From NCBI GenBank assembly GCA_038277395.1, contig CM076189.1, positions 77,675,421-77,739,420 on the forward strand: DNA of 64,000 bases. Direction: 5' to 3'. The notes below the pieces were generated by a model. It worked only from the letters and a program-made list of their open reading frames with translations, did not search any database and was not told the origin of the DNA. Position 1 is the stretch's first letter. Each line of letters opens with the position of its first letter. Shown piece by piece: positions 11,178 to 22,691 of this stretch. The stretch comes from Dryocosmus kuriphilus (taxonomy: Eukaryota > Arthropoda > Insecta > Hymenoptera > Cynipidae). The position numbers and the translations under genes were made by a program.

Positions 11178-12476
11178 TAACTTCGAGGGCTGTTTGATAA
11201 GTCTGTGACTTTTTGAATCAAAATTTTTTTTTCGTCAAATAAGCATTTTATTTCTCAACTTAATATCCTTTTAGCTCGATACATTTAGTCCAGCGTTTTT
11301 CCGATTCTTTATTCGTTCCAAATAATAGGTTTTATCAAGGTCCTCAAAATAGGCGTTTGTTTCGGTCATGACTTCTTCATTCGACCCAAATCTCTTACCG
11401 CCCAGCCACTTCTTCAGGTTTGGAAACAGGAAATGGTCGGAGGCGGGTAAATCTGGAGAATATGCTGGATGAGGTAGCAGTTCATAGCCCAATTCATGCA
11501 TTTTTCCCATCGCGACTACACACGTGTGCACCCGTGCATTGTCCTGATGGAACAGCACTTTTTTCTTCGACAAATGCGGTCTTCTTTGCTTCAAATCAAT
11601 ATCGAATCTGTCCAAAAGCTCTGAATAATATTGGCCGTTGATCGTTTTACCCTTCTGAATGTAATCGATGCATGCATGCATCCCAAAAAACTGTGGCCAT
11701 GACCTTGCTGGCCGATAGACCCATCTTGGCCTTCTTTGGTGCACGTTCACCCGGAGAAACACACTGTTTTGATTGTTCCTTGGTCTCTGGTGTGTTGTGA
11801 TGGATCCATGTTTCGTCCACGGTTACGAAACGGCGCAAAAACTCTTTCGGATTGCCGCTGAACATCGCCAAACACTCCTTTGAAGTGGTCACACGATTGC
11901 GCTTATGCTCGATTGTGAGCAATCGCGGCACCCATCTCGCGGATAGTTTTTTTCATATCCAAATATTCATGTAAAATGTGGTGTACCCGCTCAGTTGAGA
12001 TGCCTACAGCCTCAGACACTTCACGCACTTTCATTCTCCTATCGTCCAATATCATTCCATGGATTTTATCGACGATTTCTGGCGTAATGACCTCTTTTGG
12101 GCGCCCTGAACGTTCGGCGTCACTTGTGCTGGTATGACCACAACGAAGCTCAGTAAACCACTTCTTAACCATTGAAATTGATGGTGCAGAGTTCCCATAG
12201 TACTTACCAAGCCTTTCCTCGGTTTCAGTGATGGTTTTCTTACGCAAAAAATAATGCTTAATCAGCACACGAAACTCACTTTTTTCCATTTTCGTTAAAA
12301 TTCACGAGATTCTCTGCTTTCAGTGGCTGTCAAACACAAACTAAATGACCCAGCTTGCCTAAAATTTAACAGTAGTCTATTCATAGACGGCGTTGACGGG
12401 TGCTCTTTTGAATGTAAAGTTACTGCGCGGGAAATTCAAAAAGTCACTGACTAATCAAACCTGTAAAGCAACGTTA
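11178..12476 (-). mobile_element. mariner element, mellifera-type, DD34D
   Basis: About 1.3 kb. The right end contains gaaattcaaaaagtcactga and the left end its inverse gtctgtgactttttgaatc. TA dinucleotides at 11178-11179 and 12475-12476 fit the target duplication, although the outermost bases of the two TIRs have diverged. One transposase pseudogene fills the interior. It is a different, more decayed mariner family than the one at 9.5 kb. Confidence 0.8.
11245..12289 (-). pseudogene. mellifera-subfamily mariner transposase, three frameshifts
   Basis: Starts at 12289 (MEKSEFRVLIKHYFLRKK). The HTH part includes DAERSGRPKE and VGISTERVHHILHE. The frame changes near 11920, again near 11710, and a third time near 11310, where the true C-terminal KRWTKCIELKGY continues in another frame. 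The catalytic motifs are present: TVDETWIHH, FHQDNARVHT and SPDLPASDHF, with 34 residues between the last two Asp. Close relatives are often mis-annotated as SETMAR. This copy is clearly a transposon remnant, without a SET domain. Confidence 0.87.
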
Positions 12477-12824
12477 AAGGACAATGAATCAAATTATAGA
12501 TTAAATAATTTTTAAAATAATTGTAAGTGATTAGTTAAATAACCACAGTAATGCAACTTTCAGAATTGTATGATTCTAACCCTAACCTCAAGACTGCCAG
12601 TCTCGAGAGGTCTCGAGACTTCTTCATTAGTTAAAGTAGATACTTACCATTCAGAATCACAGCAAATGACAGTAAATCACAGTCAATCAGAGAGCTAGTT
12701 TTAAGTAACACACTTCGCAAAACGCAAACTTGCAGTAACACAGAGATACCCGATACAACCGCCTCGGTCGCGTTCGTTACTCAGTTGTGAAGTTTAGCGG
12801 GATTAAAATCTTTAAACCGGCGCG
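12477..12824. other. Spacer, no gene
   Basis: Contains short local repeats (tctcgagaggtctcgagact at 12602; aaatgacagtaaatcacagt at 12663) and a (GC)-rich cggcgcgcgcatt patch near 12820. No open frame of interest. Confidence 0.5.
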
Positions 12825-13085
12825 CGCATTATTTGACCATCTCACAGTGTCGATCTGATTAATCTTGATAGTGAGTTTGGCTCCCTCGAATGGTACAAAT
12901 GACTGAAAACAAGATATTTAACTTAACCATCCCAGAGTTTTGATTCGATCATTCCTGATAGTAAGTTTGACACTCTCGGACGGTCAAAAGGAGTGAAAAC
13001 AGGGTATTTAACTTGGCCATATTAGAGTGTCGATTTGATAATTCCTGACAGTAAGGCTGATTATCTGCGGGTTGTTAAGCTGAAC
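12825..13085 (+). repeat. Three-copy 90-bp tandem repeat (subterminal)
   Basis: The anchor (g/a/g)(a/a/g)ccat recurs at 12835, 12925 and 13015, exactly 90 bp apart. Each unit continues with agtgtcgat-like and tgatagtaagttt-like words, then agtgaaaacagggtattta. Inverse-orientation relatives lie at 8790-9060. Confidence 0.8.
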
Positions 13086-13309
13086 ATAAAACGAGAGTCT
13101 CTTTGACTATGGAGAAAAAATTATGGACTGTACGTGATACTGTCTGGAAGGTCAAACTTATCATTTTATTTTGACACTCAAAGCTTGGCTATCTATTTTT
13201 CTCCGGGTGACGTTCAAGGTTTTTTAAGTTTCATACAGAGTGAGTACAGTCCTGATTCTGCGCTTCCAGCGATAGTAGCTAATCATTTGAATTTGTATTT
13301 TTTAACTAT

Positions 13310-14715
13310 ATTTCAGAAAAAATGGGAATAATGTTTAAGTCTAAAAAGACAGTTTGAGAAGAGGTTCCAAAAGTGCCTAAATACTGACTTCCTTGTTATA
13401 ATTTCTGGCACGAAATCAAACAGAGGAAGGAAAATTTCTGATACGAAGTTCGAGGATGCTTTTGCTGCGACCAAGAGAAGAAAATCAATGTCCATTGAAA
13501 AGTTTTACGGCTGCTGAGATACATTAAGTGCTATACTCTTTAGAAGAAGCTTCGGCTTTAATGCAACAGGTCAGGCTATAAAAGTATCAATAAAATACTA
13601 TTCACTTACAGGCCAAAGAAAGAAGGCCTGACATTTCCCCTTCCTGTGTGAATGTATTAGAGATTAAAAAAGATTCTTATCCTTCAAATATTCAAATACT
13701 GGAAGAGGGAGCCATAGCTGAGTTTCAGCCTCTTATTGATCACTCTGCTCAATGTCTTTTAAAAGAACCTAACTTATGCCTTTCGGTTTCAGAGAATAGA
13801 TTAAGGGTCACTTATTTGTACTTTGATATTAAATATGGCATCGGTAGACTGTCAACTGACACAAAATGCAATCAGAAGTTTAATAACAAAGTTTTGACCG
13901 ACGACTCTTTTTTCACATCATGAATGGTGCCAATACATATCGTTGTCGGTAGAGCAGACGGGTGAAACTTTTTGGACGAATCCTTATAGTTCCTCATCAA
14001 AACGTTCTACACCTCTCATTATTAAATATGCAAAGGAATCAAAGGAATTGACGAAATCGGAAGTATTAAGACATAAGTGCAGAAGCTTAGACCCACTTAA
14101 ATTACTACCACTATTGGTGCATAAATAGTTTATTGTATACACAATTACTTTAGTACCATTCGTCAACAAATGAATGATCAAGAGCGTGTAAAGAAGAAGA
14201 AAGAAATCATCTGCAGCTTTCAGTTTGGTCTTTCTACTTCGCATGTCTGGATAAGGTTCATGTATTGTATACTCCATATTGCCTATAGGTTACAAATCTT
14301 AAAATGAAGTATATTCCTGGTAGAGGCTAAAAGAACGTCGAAAGAAGCTAAGGAAAAAATTTTCAACAAATTTCGAAAGAAGATGAGGTTAATAATTGAC
14401 CAGCCAAGTAAAGGATCTGGCAACTCTAATTGTGGTAATACGGCTCACAGGTTCTTTCCGAATTTTTATCAAGAGGCAGAAATAACTTGAGTAAACAAAG
14501 AACTGATTAAAATATTTAGAAGCACACTAAAAATGTTAGATAGTAGGAGAAAAAATTCTTCCTCTCTTTTTCAACGGCTATGCTTTTAGGACAACAAAAC
14601 TGTATGTGCGCTTATATCCATGGTACTATATGCTTTCTTCAGTAGACAAAATACTGCTACATTGGCGAACTATTATGAAGAAATTTATGCTGAACATTGG
14701 CATGTATTTTTTGGA
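13310..14715 (+). pseudogene. Decayed gene of an uncharacterised repeat-associated family (I)
   Basis: Open pieces in changing plus-strand frames give a consistent order: a basic KRRKSMSIEKFYG segment after RGRKIS (~13420-13510); YPSNIQILEEGAIAEFQPLI (from ~13680); then NPYSSSSKRSTPLI...AKESKELTKSEV (13943-14128); then a segment equivalent to GSGNSNCGNTAHRFF (~14410-14465); finally a tail near 14610-14710 with VDKILLHW. I recognise this architecture from many-copy uncharacterised genes in aphid and other arthropod genomes, but I cannot name the protein's activity. It has numerous stops and shifts. A tract resembling a 3' splice site (tattttttaactatatttcag) precedes it at 13318. Confidence 0.5.
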
Positions 14716-15009
14716 ATAAAAAAAAAACAGAGAACAACAAATATAATCTGACTTTATTTGAATTCTGCGGACCAAAATACACCGAAAGACATACTTCGTT
14801 TTTCCTTTTCATGAAACTTTTACTCTTGCAAGTCTTTGAAAACTGCATCAGTGCATAAAAACCATAGCTACTGAAACTGCAAAGGGCTGATACGTTTAAC
14901 TGAAATTTGCACATGTACATATGTATGAATGCGTGTATGTATATGTATGAAAATTTTACATTCAAAATTATGTTTCGTAGTCTTTCTTCGTGATCTTTAC
15001 ATGTTCAAA
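14716..15009. other. Gap between two convergent decayed genes
   Basis: Contains an A-run and gtatgtatatgtatg-type simple sequence. Nothing recognised. Confidence 0.5.
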
Positions 15010-16440
15010 TGAAAAAACAATAACCTAGACTGGATAGGATTACAGGACTTTTTAAAACCTGTCGCAAAGTATAGATTTCAAATTGATTTCCTATTCCGCA
15101 CACGCTTCTCATCGATTGATCCGTGTAAAGGGTTTCTGCGACGTTTTTTCCACGGTATTTTTGTTTCTCCTTTCACCATCCAGCAGTGGTTGGCCAACAT
15201 ATTGATGTCCCATCGTCCCTGGAATCGATGTTCAACTTCTTTCAAGTCCAGGTAAAACCTCCCTCCTTGCTCCTCACTGAAATCCCCATTATTTTCCGGA
15301 ATTGATAAACGTGTGAATTAAGGAAATGCAAATTTGCGTTCGTTAGACAGTCCCATTTTTGAAAGTTTCGTACCATTCTTACCACAATATTTTTCTAATC
15401 CGCGTCTTTCGTATTACCTAAAAGTTTTGTTGCTACATCTTTAAACCTCAACCATGCAACTTTCTCAGTATCATTCATAGTTGCGTCAAATCTTTCATCT
15501 CCAAACAAAGTGTGGATTTCAGGCCCATCCTAGACGCCTTCACACAATTTAGCATCACTTTTATGAGTAAACACTTGGCCCATATATTCCAAGCATCGCC
15601 CTTCCTTGTTTAAGGATTTAGCAAATGGTTTCATAAAACTAAGCTTGATATGCACATGACGTATTAAAATGATGGACGGATTGACAAGCGGTTTATTTAC
15701 AATCTTCTGTTTCCCATCAAAAGATATTCTTGATGGACAAATTTTCTTTTTCTGCAGTGATTGTCTCTATCCCTGCTATCAAACATGCACAGATAACATG
15801 GGTACTTTGTGAATCGAGATTGTTGTCCAAGTGTCATAGAAAGAATTTTTAAGCCTCCACATATTTGCCACTGATATTCTTTGTACCTTATTATTTTCAA
15901 AACCATTCCTATGTTAGAGTAATCTTCTTTCAGCACAGCTGAATGTGCTAAAGGTACAGGAGATTACTTGTTCGTATTGTGAAGAAGCACTGCCTTCAGG
16001 CTGCGCTTCGAAGAATCAATAAATAACCTCCATTTCTCAGGTTTGTACACAATTGGTTTAAGTTCATCGGTAAGTCCTTTCACATTTATGCAGTAAACTA
16101 GATTCGAATCCTTACTAAAATATTTACGAAAGGTTTCCTCTCGGTTTCGATACACACTTAATTTAGTACTTTTACACTTTTTCTGACATATCACTGTGAC
16201 ATTTTTTATCAAATGTTTGAGTAGTTCGCTCTCTACCGACAGGAATGTATTCCTCTTCACTTGTAAAAGAATATTCCTCTTCACTTGTAAAAGAATCTTC
16301 CACTTCAAACTCAAAGGATTCGCTTGAGGCTTTCTGAACTAATGTACTTTCGTCCATGCCGCTTCCTCTCTCATTAAAAGGGTTCTTCAGGTCTATTTTT
16401 AATTTATATATATTAACTTCCAGGAGACTCATTCCTGCAG
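15010..16440 (-). pseudogene. Decayed gene of an uncharacterised repeat-associated family (II)
   Basis: The minus strand gives, in order: an acidic, Ser/Glu-rich start with a repeated SFTSEEEY unit (16432-16172), a stretch ending WRLFIDSSKRSLKAVLLHN (to 15964), GGLKILSMTLGQQS followed by KYPCYLCMFDSRDRDNH (15936-15697), and a tail with QGRWDINMLANHCWMVKGE (~15200). The order and motifs match a family present in many copies in insect genomes. CYLC plus a following His could bind a metal, but I cannot assign an activity. Frameshifts occur at several joints and stops are scattered. It converges with family I. Confidence 0.55.
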
Positions 16441-16954
16441 AGAAGGTATTTTGTAACTCGACAACTTCTAAACCTTCTGTAGGTATTTTGTTTAGAAGAC
16501 CAACACTTGTTACAGTAGGATAAGCTATTTAACTTCTGTTTATTTTATATATTCTTTCTACTTTTATTAAACAAAGATTGCTCTCGTTTTCGTGGGCTGG
16601 TTATTTATATATTGTTGGTATTGTAAACTTTAATTTATTCTTGTTTTTATTTGTTTCGTAACGATTGATCATGATTTATCACGTTCTACATATAACATGA
16701 GGAATCCAATTTGTATCTTGTTGTGAAATTTCAATATCAAAACATCTCTTTTATAAATCGCTAATTCCTTCTGCTATTTTTCCGTTCTTCTGTCTTCAAA
16801 CGTATTGTGAATAAATGTAACAAAAGTTATCCGGATTTCCGGTGAATTAGTGAGAATGTCGATTACTGGATATACCAGCACAGTTTATTGAAGGTTGAAA
16901 GATGTGATTATCCATCAAATATTACATACAGCCCTGCAAGCTAGGAATCGAGTT
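16441..16954. other. AT-rich spacer
   Basis: About 500 bp without a recognisable gene, or a repeat seen elsewhere in the window. Confidence 0.5.
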
Positions 16955-17095
16955 CCGATTTCAGGTGAGTCCGTCGTCCTAGGGGTGGTGACTCTCATAC
17001 CACCCCAGGTATAAGAATTAGACCCTTCCGACTTTGACGAGAATAATGTCAACATGTCATCGGATACACTACGGCCTCGTCCTCACTTTAGGTGA
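16955..17095 (-). repeat. Fragment matching the 5' leader of the LINE at 28.5-32.1 kb
   Basis: The run from caggtgagtccgtcgtcc through ttccgactttgac to tcggatacactacggcctcgtcc aligns with 31527-31650, which has the same words with substitutions (caggtaagtccaccgtcc, ttccggctttgtc, cagacacattacggtttcatcc). So it is a second, diverged copy of that LINE leader, ~140 bp, in the same orientation. Confidence 0.65.
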
Positions 17096-18604
17096 CTGAA
17101 AGTTTTTTTCTCGAAAACTAAAAGTCCAAACACAAATGTTTAGCAATGACTCTTGAATATAATTTGTTTAAAGAATTTAAACCTATAAACAGAGTATATA
17201 AATACTTTATATTTGCAGGTGCAAAATTACATGAGAGTAAAACTGGGTACTACTGCTAATGTGTTTCGGAAAAAAGGAATACTACCTCACCTATTTGATT
17301 GCCAAGCTGATAGGAATCTTTTATTTTTTCAGAAACATTGAAACTGGAGCACTCAGAAAGAAAATCACTTATAATATTTGTACTCACTTTTGGCAAATTA
17401 TCCGAACTGGCTTTAACATGTCCAGGAATACTGATACGCTATAAAAAATCCTTTTACCCAAAAAACGTTGATCAATAATTATTTTTATTATTTTGACCAA
17501 ACTGACACATGTATCTTCTGCCGCTTTCAGGGATAATGACGTAACACCAAGTGTTACACGCCGTGAGGGCGCCACAAATTCTGTTTAAAAAATCGACATT
17601 TCCGGTTTGTACTTTGGCACTATTTAATAAATTATTACAAATTATTGAGTTAATAAAATTAAGTTTCAATTTCACACTTACATTCTTTATGAGCCAAAGT
17701 ATATAAAAAAATTAACTTTAGGTCAAGAAAAATTTTTTGTGGATGACCCTACTGTTGGAAAAGAAGTACCTGAAGCTTTGACGTGAGATGGTCGCCTGTT
17801 CGCAAAATATTTTGAACGAAAGTATACGAAACATGTAATTACATGGTCTCGCCAATTCTACTCGCATCACTAACGTGGATTTTTTTCTCTGCTGTTGGCA
17901 CTACTTCCAATGCATTAGCATAGGAAGTAGTGTTGCCACAGTTACAAAAAAAACACTCATGGCGGTAAAACCTTAAAAAGTCATAACACATTTCTTCCAG
18001 AATTCATAGTTTTTGGTAGAAAATTAAACTCATTTTGAGTGAAAATTTATTTTTGTTATTTAGTAATTCATTCCTTTCTGGTTAATAATTCAACATTTTT
18101 TGTGTGTGACAAATAATTTCCTTTTCTAAAATCCACTATAATTTTTTTGTTTATGGATTTTAATTTTATTTGAAAATTGATCTATTCTTTCGAAAGTTAT
18201 TATTTTTTTAAATATAACTATTTCTTTTAAAGGTCGTTTCCTTGTTTGAATTGTAAATCATTTTATGGAAAATTTAAATACATCGCTTGAAAGTTAATCT
18301 TTTTCTGGTTGGAAATTCAAATATTTTTCGTCCAAAGTTAATCGCTATTGATCAAAATTTTTAGTGTCTCGGTTTTCATTTTTGGCTGTGATTTTCTTTT
18401 TAATAATGATGCGATATAAACACAATAAACTCTATTTATCCAAGAAAAAGGTACAATTATACATTCATACATACATATATATATATTATAATATATTTTT
18501 AATTTATGTAAACAAGACTTGATATATAATTGTATATCAGTTCGTCTTTTCATAAATTAGAAATTCAATGGCATCGACATTAGTATATAGGAGAAGAAAT
18601 CCAA
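17096..18604. other. AT-rich region without a recognised gene
   Basis: Only short open frames occur (for example 17259-17444 plus, 17472-17675 minus, 18338-18553 minus), with no family resemblance. It contains the hairpin at 17893-17939 and (AT) tracts near 18475. Confidence 0.5.
17893..17939. repeat. Short hairpin
   Basis: The arms ttggcactacttcc and ggaagtagtgttgccaca are inverse with a 3-base bulge, around a 14-base loop. Isolated; possibly the tip of an eroded inverted-repeat element. Confidence 0.6.
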
Positions 18605-18860
18605 GGCATATGATGGCCAAAAAAAATTTTTTGAAGAAATTTTAGGCCATTAATTCTAATGAAATTACAAACTTTTTTATTCCAAACCCGATAGAAAGTT
18701 CAAAAAACTCTTGCTTGTTTTACGAAATTTAATTTTGTATTTTTTAAAACAAAAAACTGAAGAAAATTTGACATCAGACAGAAGATCTGAAGCCTTCAGT
18801 AATTTCTCCATCGTACTTCAGCTTAATAAATATCTTATTAAATTCACATTTTGAAATCAA

Positions 18861-19412
18861 TTAATGATGGCGTAGATGCTGCAAAGAACCCTGCTTTACA
18901 GTTTTAACTCTAAACAAGTCTCTGATTTCGTAGCGGGGGTCTACTCGTGTTTCCGCCATTTCTTCTGAGTTCATACGTTCAAACTTGCTGCCGTCCATGT
19001 GCACTTTTATCCGTCTACCATTGGAGGTATATATTCCTCGAAGAGTCTTCATATTCTCCACTATTGCAAAAACCTCACCATTGGCCGTTGATAATACAGT
19101 ATATTCTTGTTCAGGCACCGGCTGAAGTGTGCGAGGTTCTCCCATTTTCATTCTAATTCGTGTATCTCGTGGAAAAATGTATCTTCGAAGTTCGAATATA
19201 CGATCGGTATTCCCGAGGGGTATAAGCCGAGTGTATCTATATTTGCCCAGTCCATCATGTGTAGGAATCCTGGGATGAGGAGACCTGGACCTCTCACGGT
19301 GTACAGGCGTGGTAGAAGGAATCGGTTCCCTGACAGGAGAATCTGCAAGAAGAGCTAAAGGAATAATTTTTTCAGTATATTCCTCTATAATCATGAAGCT
19401 TAGGATGCCCAA
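18861..19412 (-). CDS. Uncharacterised 183-residue ORF, likely 3' exon
   Basis: The only sizeable open frame in the window that does not look like transposon protein. It has an Arg/Ser/Pro-rich start (HRERSRSPHPRIPTHDG), a RRYIFPRDTRIR motif, and a mixed basic C-terminus ending LRHH. A strong acceptor-like tract, ctcttcttgcag (about 19350-19339), precedes the codons for DSPVREP and is conserved in the 53-kb copy, so the true exon may start there rather than at the Met. Upstream on the same strand (19560-19455) is an acidic stretch (NDEEEYEEVENRDENLNL), also preceded by a conserved acceptor-like tract. The other copy has stops in the second half. I do not recognise the family. It could be a host-gene exon or an unknown repeat ORF. 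Confidence 0.4.
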   Translation of the reverse strand: MGILSFMIIEEYTEKIIPLALLADSPVREPIPSTTPVHRERSRSPHPRIPTHDGLGKYRYTRLIPLGNTDRIFELRRYIFPRDTRIRMKMGEPRTLQPVPEQEYTVLSTANGEVFAIVENMKTLRGIYTSNGRRIKVHMDGSKFERMNSEEMAETRVDPRYEIRDLFRVKTVKQGSLQHLRHH

Positions 19413-19780
19413 GGATAGGCGAGCCTTCTAATTTTTCAAACACGATCCCCTAATTTTTATAGGTTTAGATTCTCGTCTCGATTCTCCACCTCTTCATACT
19501 CCTCCTCGTCATTTGAAGGAAGCGTAGAAATATTCTCTGATTCGAGGCAAATCGATTGACCAATAATATTAATATATGTACTTGATTAGTAAGAATTAGG
19601 AATTATTTAAATCATTACTCATTTACCTTATTTACTAAATGAGTTTACTCTCTGATTTAGGACCAGTGCGATAAAGCGCATCCATACCTTATTATAATAA
19701 ATTCTTTTTGGTTCAAGCTTATCTTACAATCACCCTTATTCCATAAGTGCACCTATCCTTATGCTTCTATGTGCTTTTTT

Positions 19781-19851
19781 CAACTGAGTAGGACGATGAA
19801 GATATGGTGGAGAAAGAGGAGGAGAAGAAAGATGAGGATTTAGTTCAATAA
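19781..19851 (+). other. Conserved acidic reading-frame end on the plus strand
   Basis: After a pyrimidine-rich tract ending in ag (cttttttcaactgagtag) comes DDEDMVEKEEEKKDEDLVQ and a stop, overlapping an aataaa. The 53-kb copy has the same layout, with an in-frame acidic tail ending DKDLVK-stop at 53547. Conservation of frame and stop between diverged copies is suggestive of a coding exon, but low-complexity acidic codons can mislead. Confidence 0.3.
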
Positions 19852-20284
19852 AATGCTAAAAATGTTGGATATTTTTGGATATGTCACAAGTACGTTGGAA
19901 AGACTTTTAATTATTTTTGCATAACTGAGCTGAACATCTAATACGAAATCCTCCAGCCTATCTACTTACGAACATGTTCGGTTTCGGTCCTTTTTGCTTC
20001 AACATTACAGTCCAGTTCAATATTCTGATCGAATCGTCCAGATACTTCCGCACCTGATTCGGTGAAAATAGGCCATGTTTATTTTAAAGCGTAACGGTAA
20101 TGTTAATGGGTTACAAATTTTAGGATGTAACGTATGAAATTTATAAATAGTTACGTTAAAGTACTCGGTGGATCTAGAGAGATTTCAACCTAGAAGCGCT
20201 TGCACCTACCAGATTTTTTTTGTTTACACTGCCGACATATGCCATGAACATTTTGAGACAAAAAAAATCCCGTAAAACCATTAT

Positions 20285-21190
20285 TTCCTAAAACCATTCA
20301 AATTCATTCTACTTCTTCAACTTCTTAAATCCCTTGAAATACATTTATCCGATAAAATTTCTGAAAAAACATCAAATTTTTAAAATATCTTGCAATTCAT
20401 TATACCGTTCCTTGACATTCCTTAAAACACTTAAAATCTCTAAATATTACTTAGATTCCTTGAAATCACTTAACCCTTAAAACCTTAAAGCCCTTTAAGT
20501 CCAAAAGAGCCTTAAATTTCTTGAAAACCTTGAATCCCTTAAACCGTTTATTTCCTTTAACATCCTAATTCCATTAAAATCCTTTAAAAGCCATTAAAAT
20601 CTTCTAAAATCCCTTAAGGGGGTAATTATACATAGAAGGCAAAAAACTCCTGAATTCCTTTAAATAACCTTAACCACATAAAATCCCTTAAAACCCTTAA
20701 AATTCCTTAAAACGCTTACAATATCATAATTTTCTTAAAATCGATTAAAATCCTTCAATCTCCTTAAAACTCCTAAAATACATAAAATCCTTTAAGTCTC
20801 TTAGAATCTCGTAAAGTTCCTTAAATTCCTTAAACTTCTTTAAAATTCTCCTTGAAATTTATTAAAACCTTCAAAATCCCCTAAAGACCTTGAAATTCCC
20901 ATAAGCACACATAAAATTCTTGAAACCCTACAAAAGCCCTTGAAATCTCTTAAAGACGTTCAATATTTTAAATATATTAAAACACTCGAAACCCCTGAAA
21001 TCTCTTAAAACGTCTAAACTTGAAACTCCTAAAACACTTTAAAACCCCTTTCGTCCTTTAAGATCTCGTAAAGTCCCTTAAATCCCTTAAGATACCTTAA
21101 AAATCGGAAAGATTTCTTAAAAACCGTAAAATCCATTAAATGACATTAAAATCCCTTGAACACCGTTAAAATCCTAGAAAATATCGTTTG
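20285..21190 (+). repeat. CTTAAAATC-type array A1
   Basis: About 0.9 kb of words such as ccttaaaatccc, cccttgaaat and cttaaaaccc, at roughly 10-bp spacing in one orientation, G-poor. It is homologous in position to array B1 (54470-55085) after the second copy of the duplicated segment. It ends in a unique boundary (gtgcataaaacttctggcgg) shared with 55110. Confidence 0.85.
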
Positions 21191-21268
21191 AATTCTTGCA
21201 AAATATTTGAACTCTTGAAGACTTGAGTGCATAAAACTTCTGGCGGTTAAACCCTCTAAACTATATTT

Positions 21269-21692
21269 TGTAACAAGGATGTTACATCGAAATGTTCCCG
21301 ACAAGAGGACTGCGTCCGAAACAGGGAGAAAACTGTCTAGGCGTACCGATTGGAACAACGTCGTCCGTCACCGCTGGTCAGTCAGTCTCGTTTTGACACT
21401 GGCCGTAAAGTGTCGTCCGCTGAGTCTCAGTTTTCTCTTTATAATCCATTGTGTAAGATATCATTGCCACTGTTCAGAACCTACTTTTTCTTATTTACTG
21501 GTTGGATCCTGGCAGCCATTGTTTCTGGCTATTTTCTTTAGGGTGTTGCCGCGAATACCACTATTCGAACAGAAACTGTAAGTTCCCAATTATTAAATAT
21601 GTGTTTATCCTAATGTCGACTTTTACTGTGTTAACTTACTACTTTCGGCGTCCACATCCTTTTTCCTTTCCCCGGTTAGATTATGCTTTGCA
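21269..21692 (+). repeat. 5' LTR (~424 bp)
   Basis: The first ~310 bp match the 3' LTR closely (gcgtaccgattggaacaacg, ctggttggatcctgg, gctattttctttagggtgt). It then jumps to the distal part (tttcggcgtccacatccttt) and ends near ctttgca. Compared with the 3' LTR it lacks ~470 bp in the middle, including the aataaac polyadenylation-like word seen there at ~34311. Confidence 0.75.
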
Positions 21693-22691
21693 CAATCCAC
21701 CTAGCGTAAAAAGCCACATAAACTTTGCCTCGCCACATTATTATAGCCATGTTGTGACAATATATGTATTGATTTGATTATATGCCATAATTTTGCTTTG
21801 TTATCTATATAATCTAAGATTGTATCATGCTGTTTTTATGATGATTGTGGGATTTTTATAATGATTGTGATATATATATTGGACAGAATGCCATGTGAAG
21901 TGGGGTTTATCTTGTACGCGACGGCCTATTAAATTGTTTGATAAAGGGGCAGTATATAGTAACCTAGAATTCGGGACAATAAGAAAACTAGAAGAGGGAA
22001 AGAGGTGAAACGACATTGAAAAAAAGGAAAAATAGGCTCGAGTTAAAAGTTTGGTGATCTAAAACGGGCAAAGGTGATAATGAGTAAAATTAGCGAAAGA
22101 AAAAAAAAAAAGAAAATTAAAATTCGAAAACAAAATGAAAACAAATGAACTAGAAGCAATTTCGGGCACACATTGAATACTCTCAGGCCTGTACACATAG
22201 CGGTCCGGTACTAATTTTTTCAAAAGTCACGCGCTATACTTGGTAAACGGAGACAGATAGAGGAAAAGTAAGTATATTTTCGTGTCAGAAATAATTGAGT
22301 TCGTGAATGGTTTAGTGATTCAAAATATTATTTGTAAACTTGTAGGGAAAATAACTCACTTCAAGTGTCGCATCAAAGGTAAAAGATGTTTGTGCGCCAC
22401 AGGGAATCTTGGCGATCGACAGACTGTACAAAAATCGTGTCAAAGGCTGAGCGATCTGAGGTCACGCGCCGTACTTTGAAAAGAAAGCAACGTAGCGCAG
22501 AAATAGCACAACTTCGGGATCAAAATTAATTAATTTTGTAATTGAATATATCGAACTGATTTAGGGTGGGTATAGAGAAACCATAAAGAAGAAACAATGT
22601 ACAAGTCCGAAGGTAGTAAGCCGAGTCGAGACTATATAGGGTGTCCAATACATACATACATCATATACACAGAATAGGGTAGTATCAAACG
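21693..22691 (+). other. Retroelement leader, no gene
   Basis: The untranslated region between the 5' LTR and gag. I could not recognise a primer-binding site complementary to a specific tRNA. The reading frame at 22282-22479 has no family resemblance. Confidence 0.45.

Larger units (their letters stand above)
8772..13208. mobile_element. Probable non-autonomous DNA element with subterminal repeats, interrupted by two mariners
   Basis: The left end CACGGAAAAAAATGGATGG (8772) is matched in inverse by the right end ...CTATCTATTTTTCTCCGGGTG (13190-13208). Inside each end are repeats built on the words gatagtaagttt and gagtgtcaa, in opposite orientation on the two sides (8790-9060 and 12835-13160). 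Removing the two mariner insertions (9526-10853, 11178-12476) leaves ~1.8 kb without a gene. The ends are imperfect and I cannot fix a target duplication, so the call is tentative. Confidence 0.4.
18605..20280. repeat. Duplicated segment, copy A (with uncharacterised gene)
   Basis: This ~1.7 kb aligns end to end with 52320-53965: the same start (aattctaatgaaat), the same ORF, the same acidic-codon tracts, and the same end (gatttttt..tacact/aattctgacata). In both cases it is followed by a CTTAAAATC-type array. Substitutions and small indels are spread throughout, so the duplication is not recent. Copy A keeps the longer open frame. Confidence 0.85.

Noticed and set aside
11245..12289. Host SETMAR-like gene
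   Set aside because: Only the mariner transposase part is present, with TIRs and TA flanks; no SET domain.
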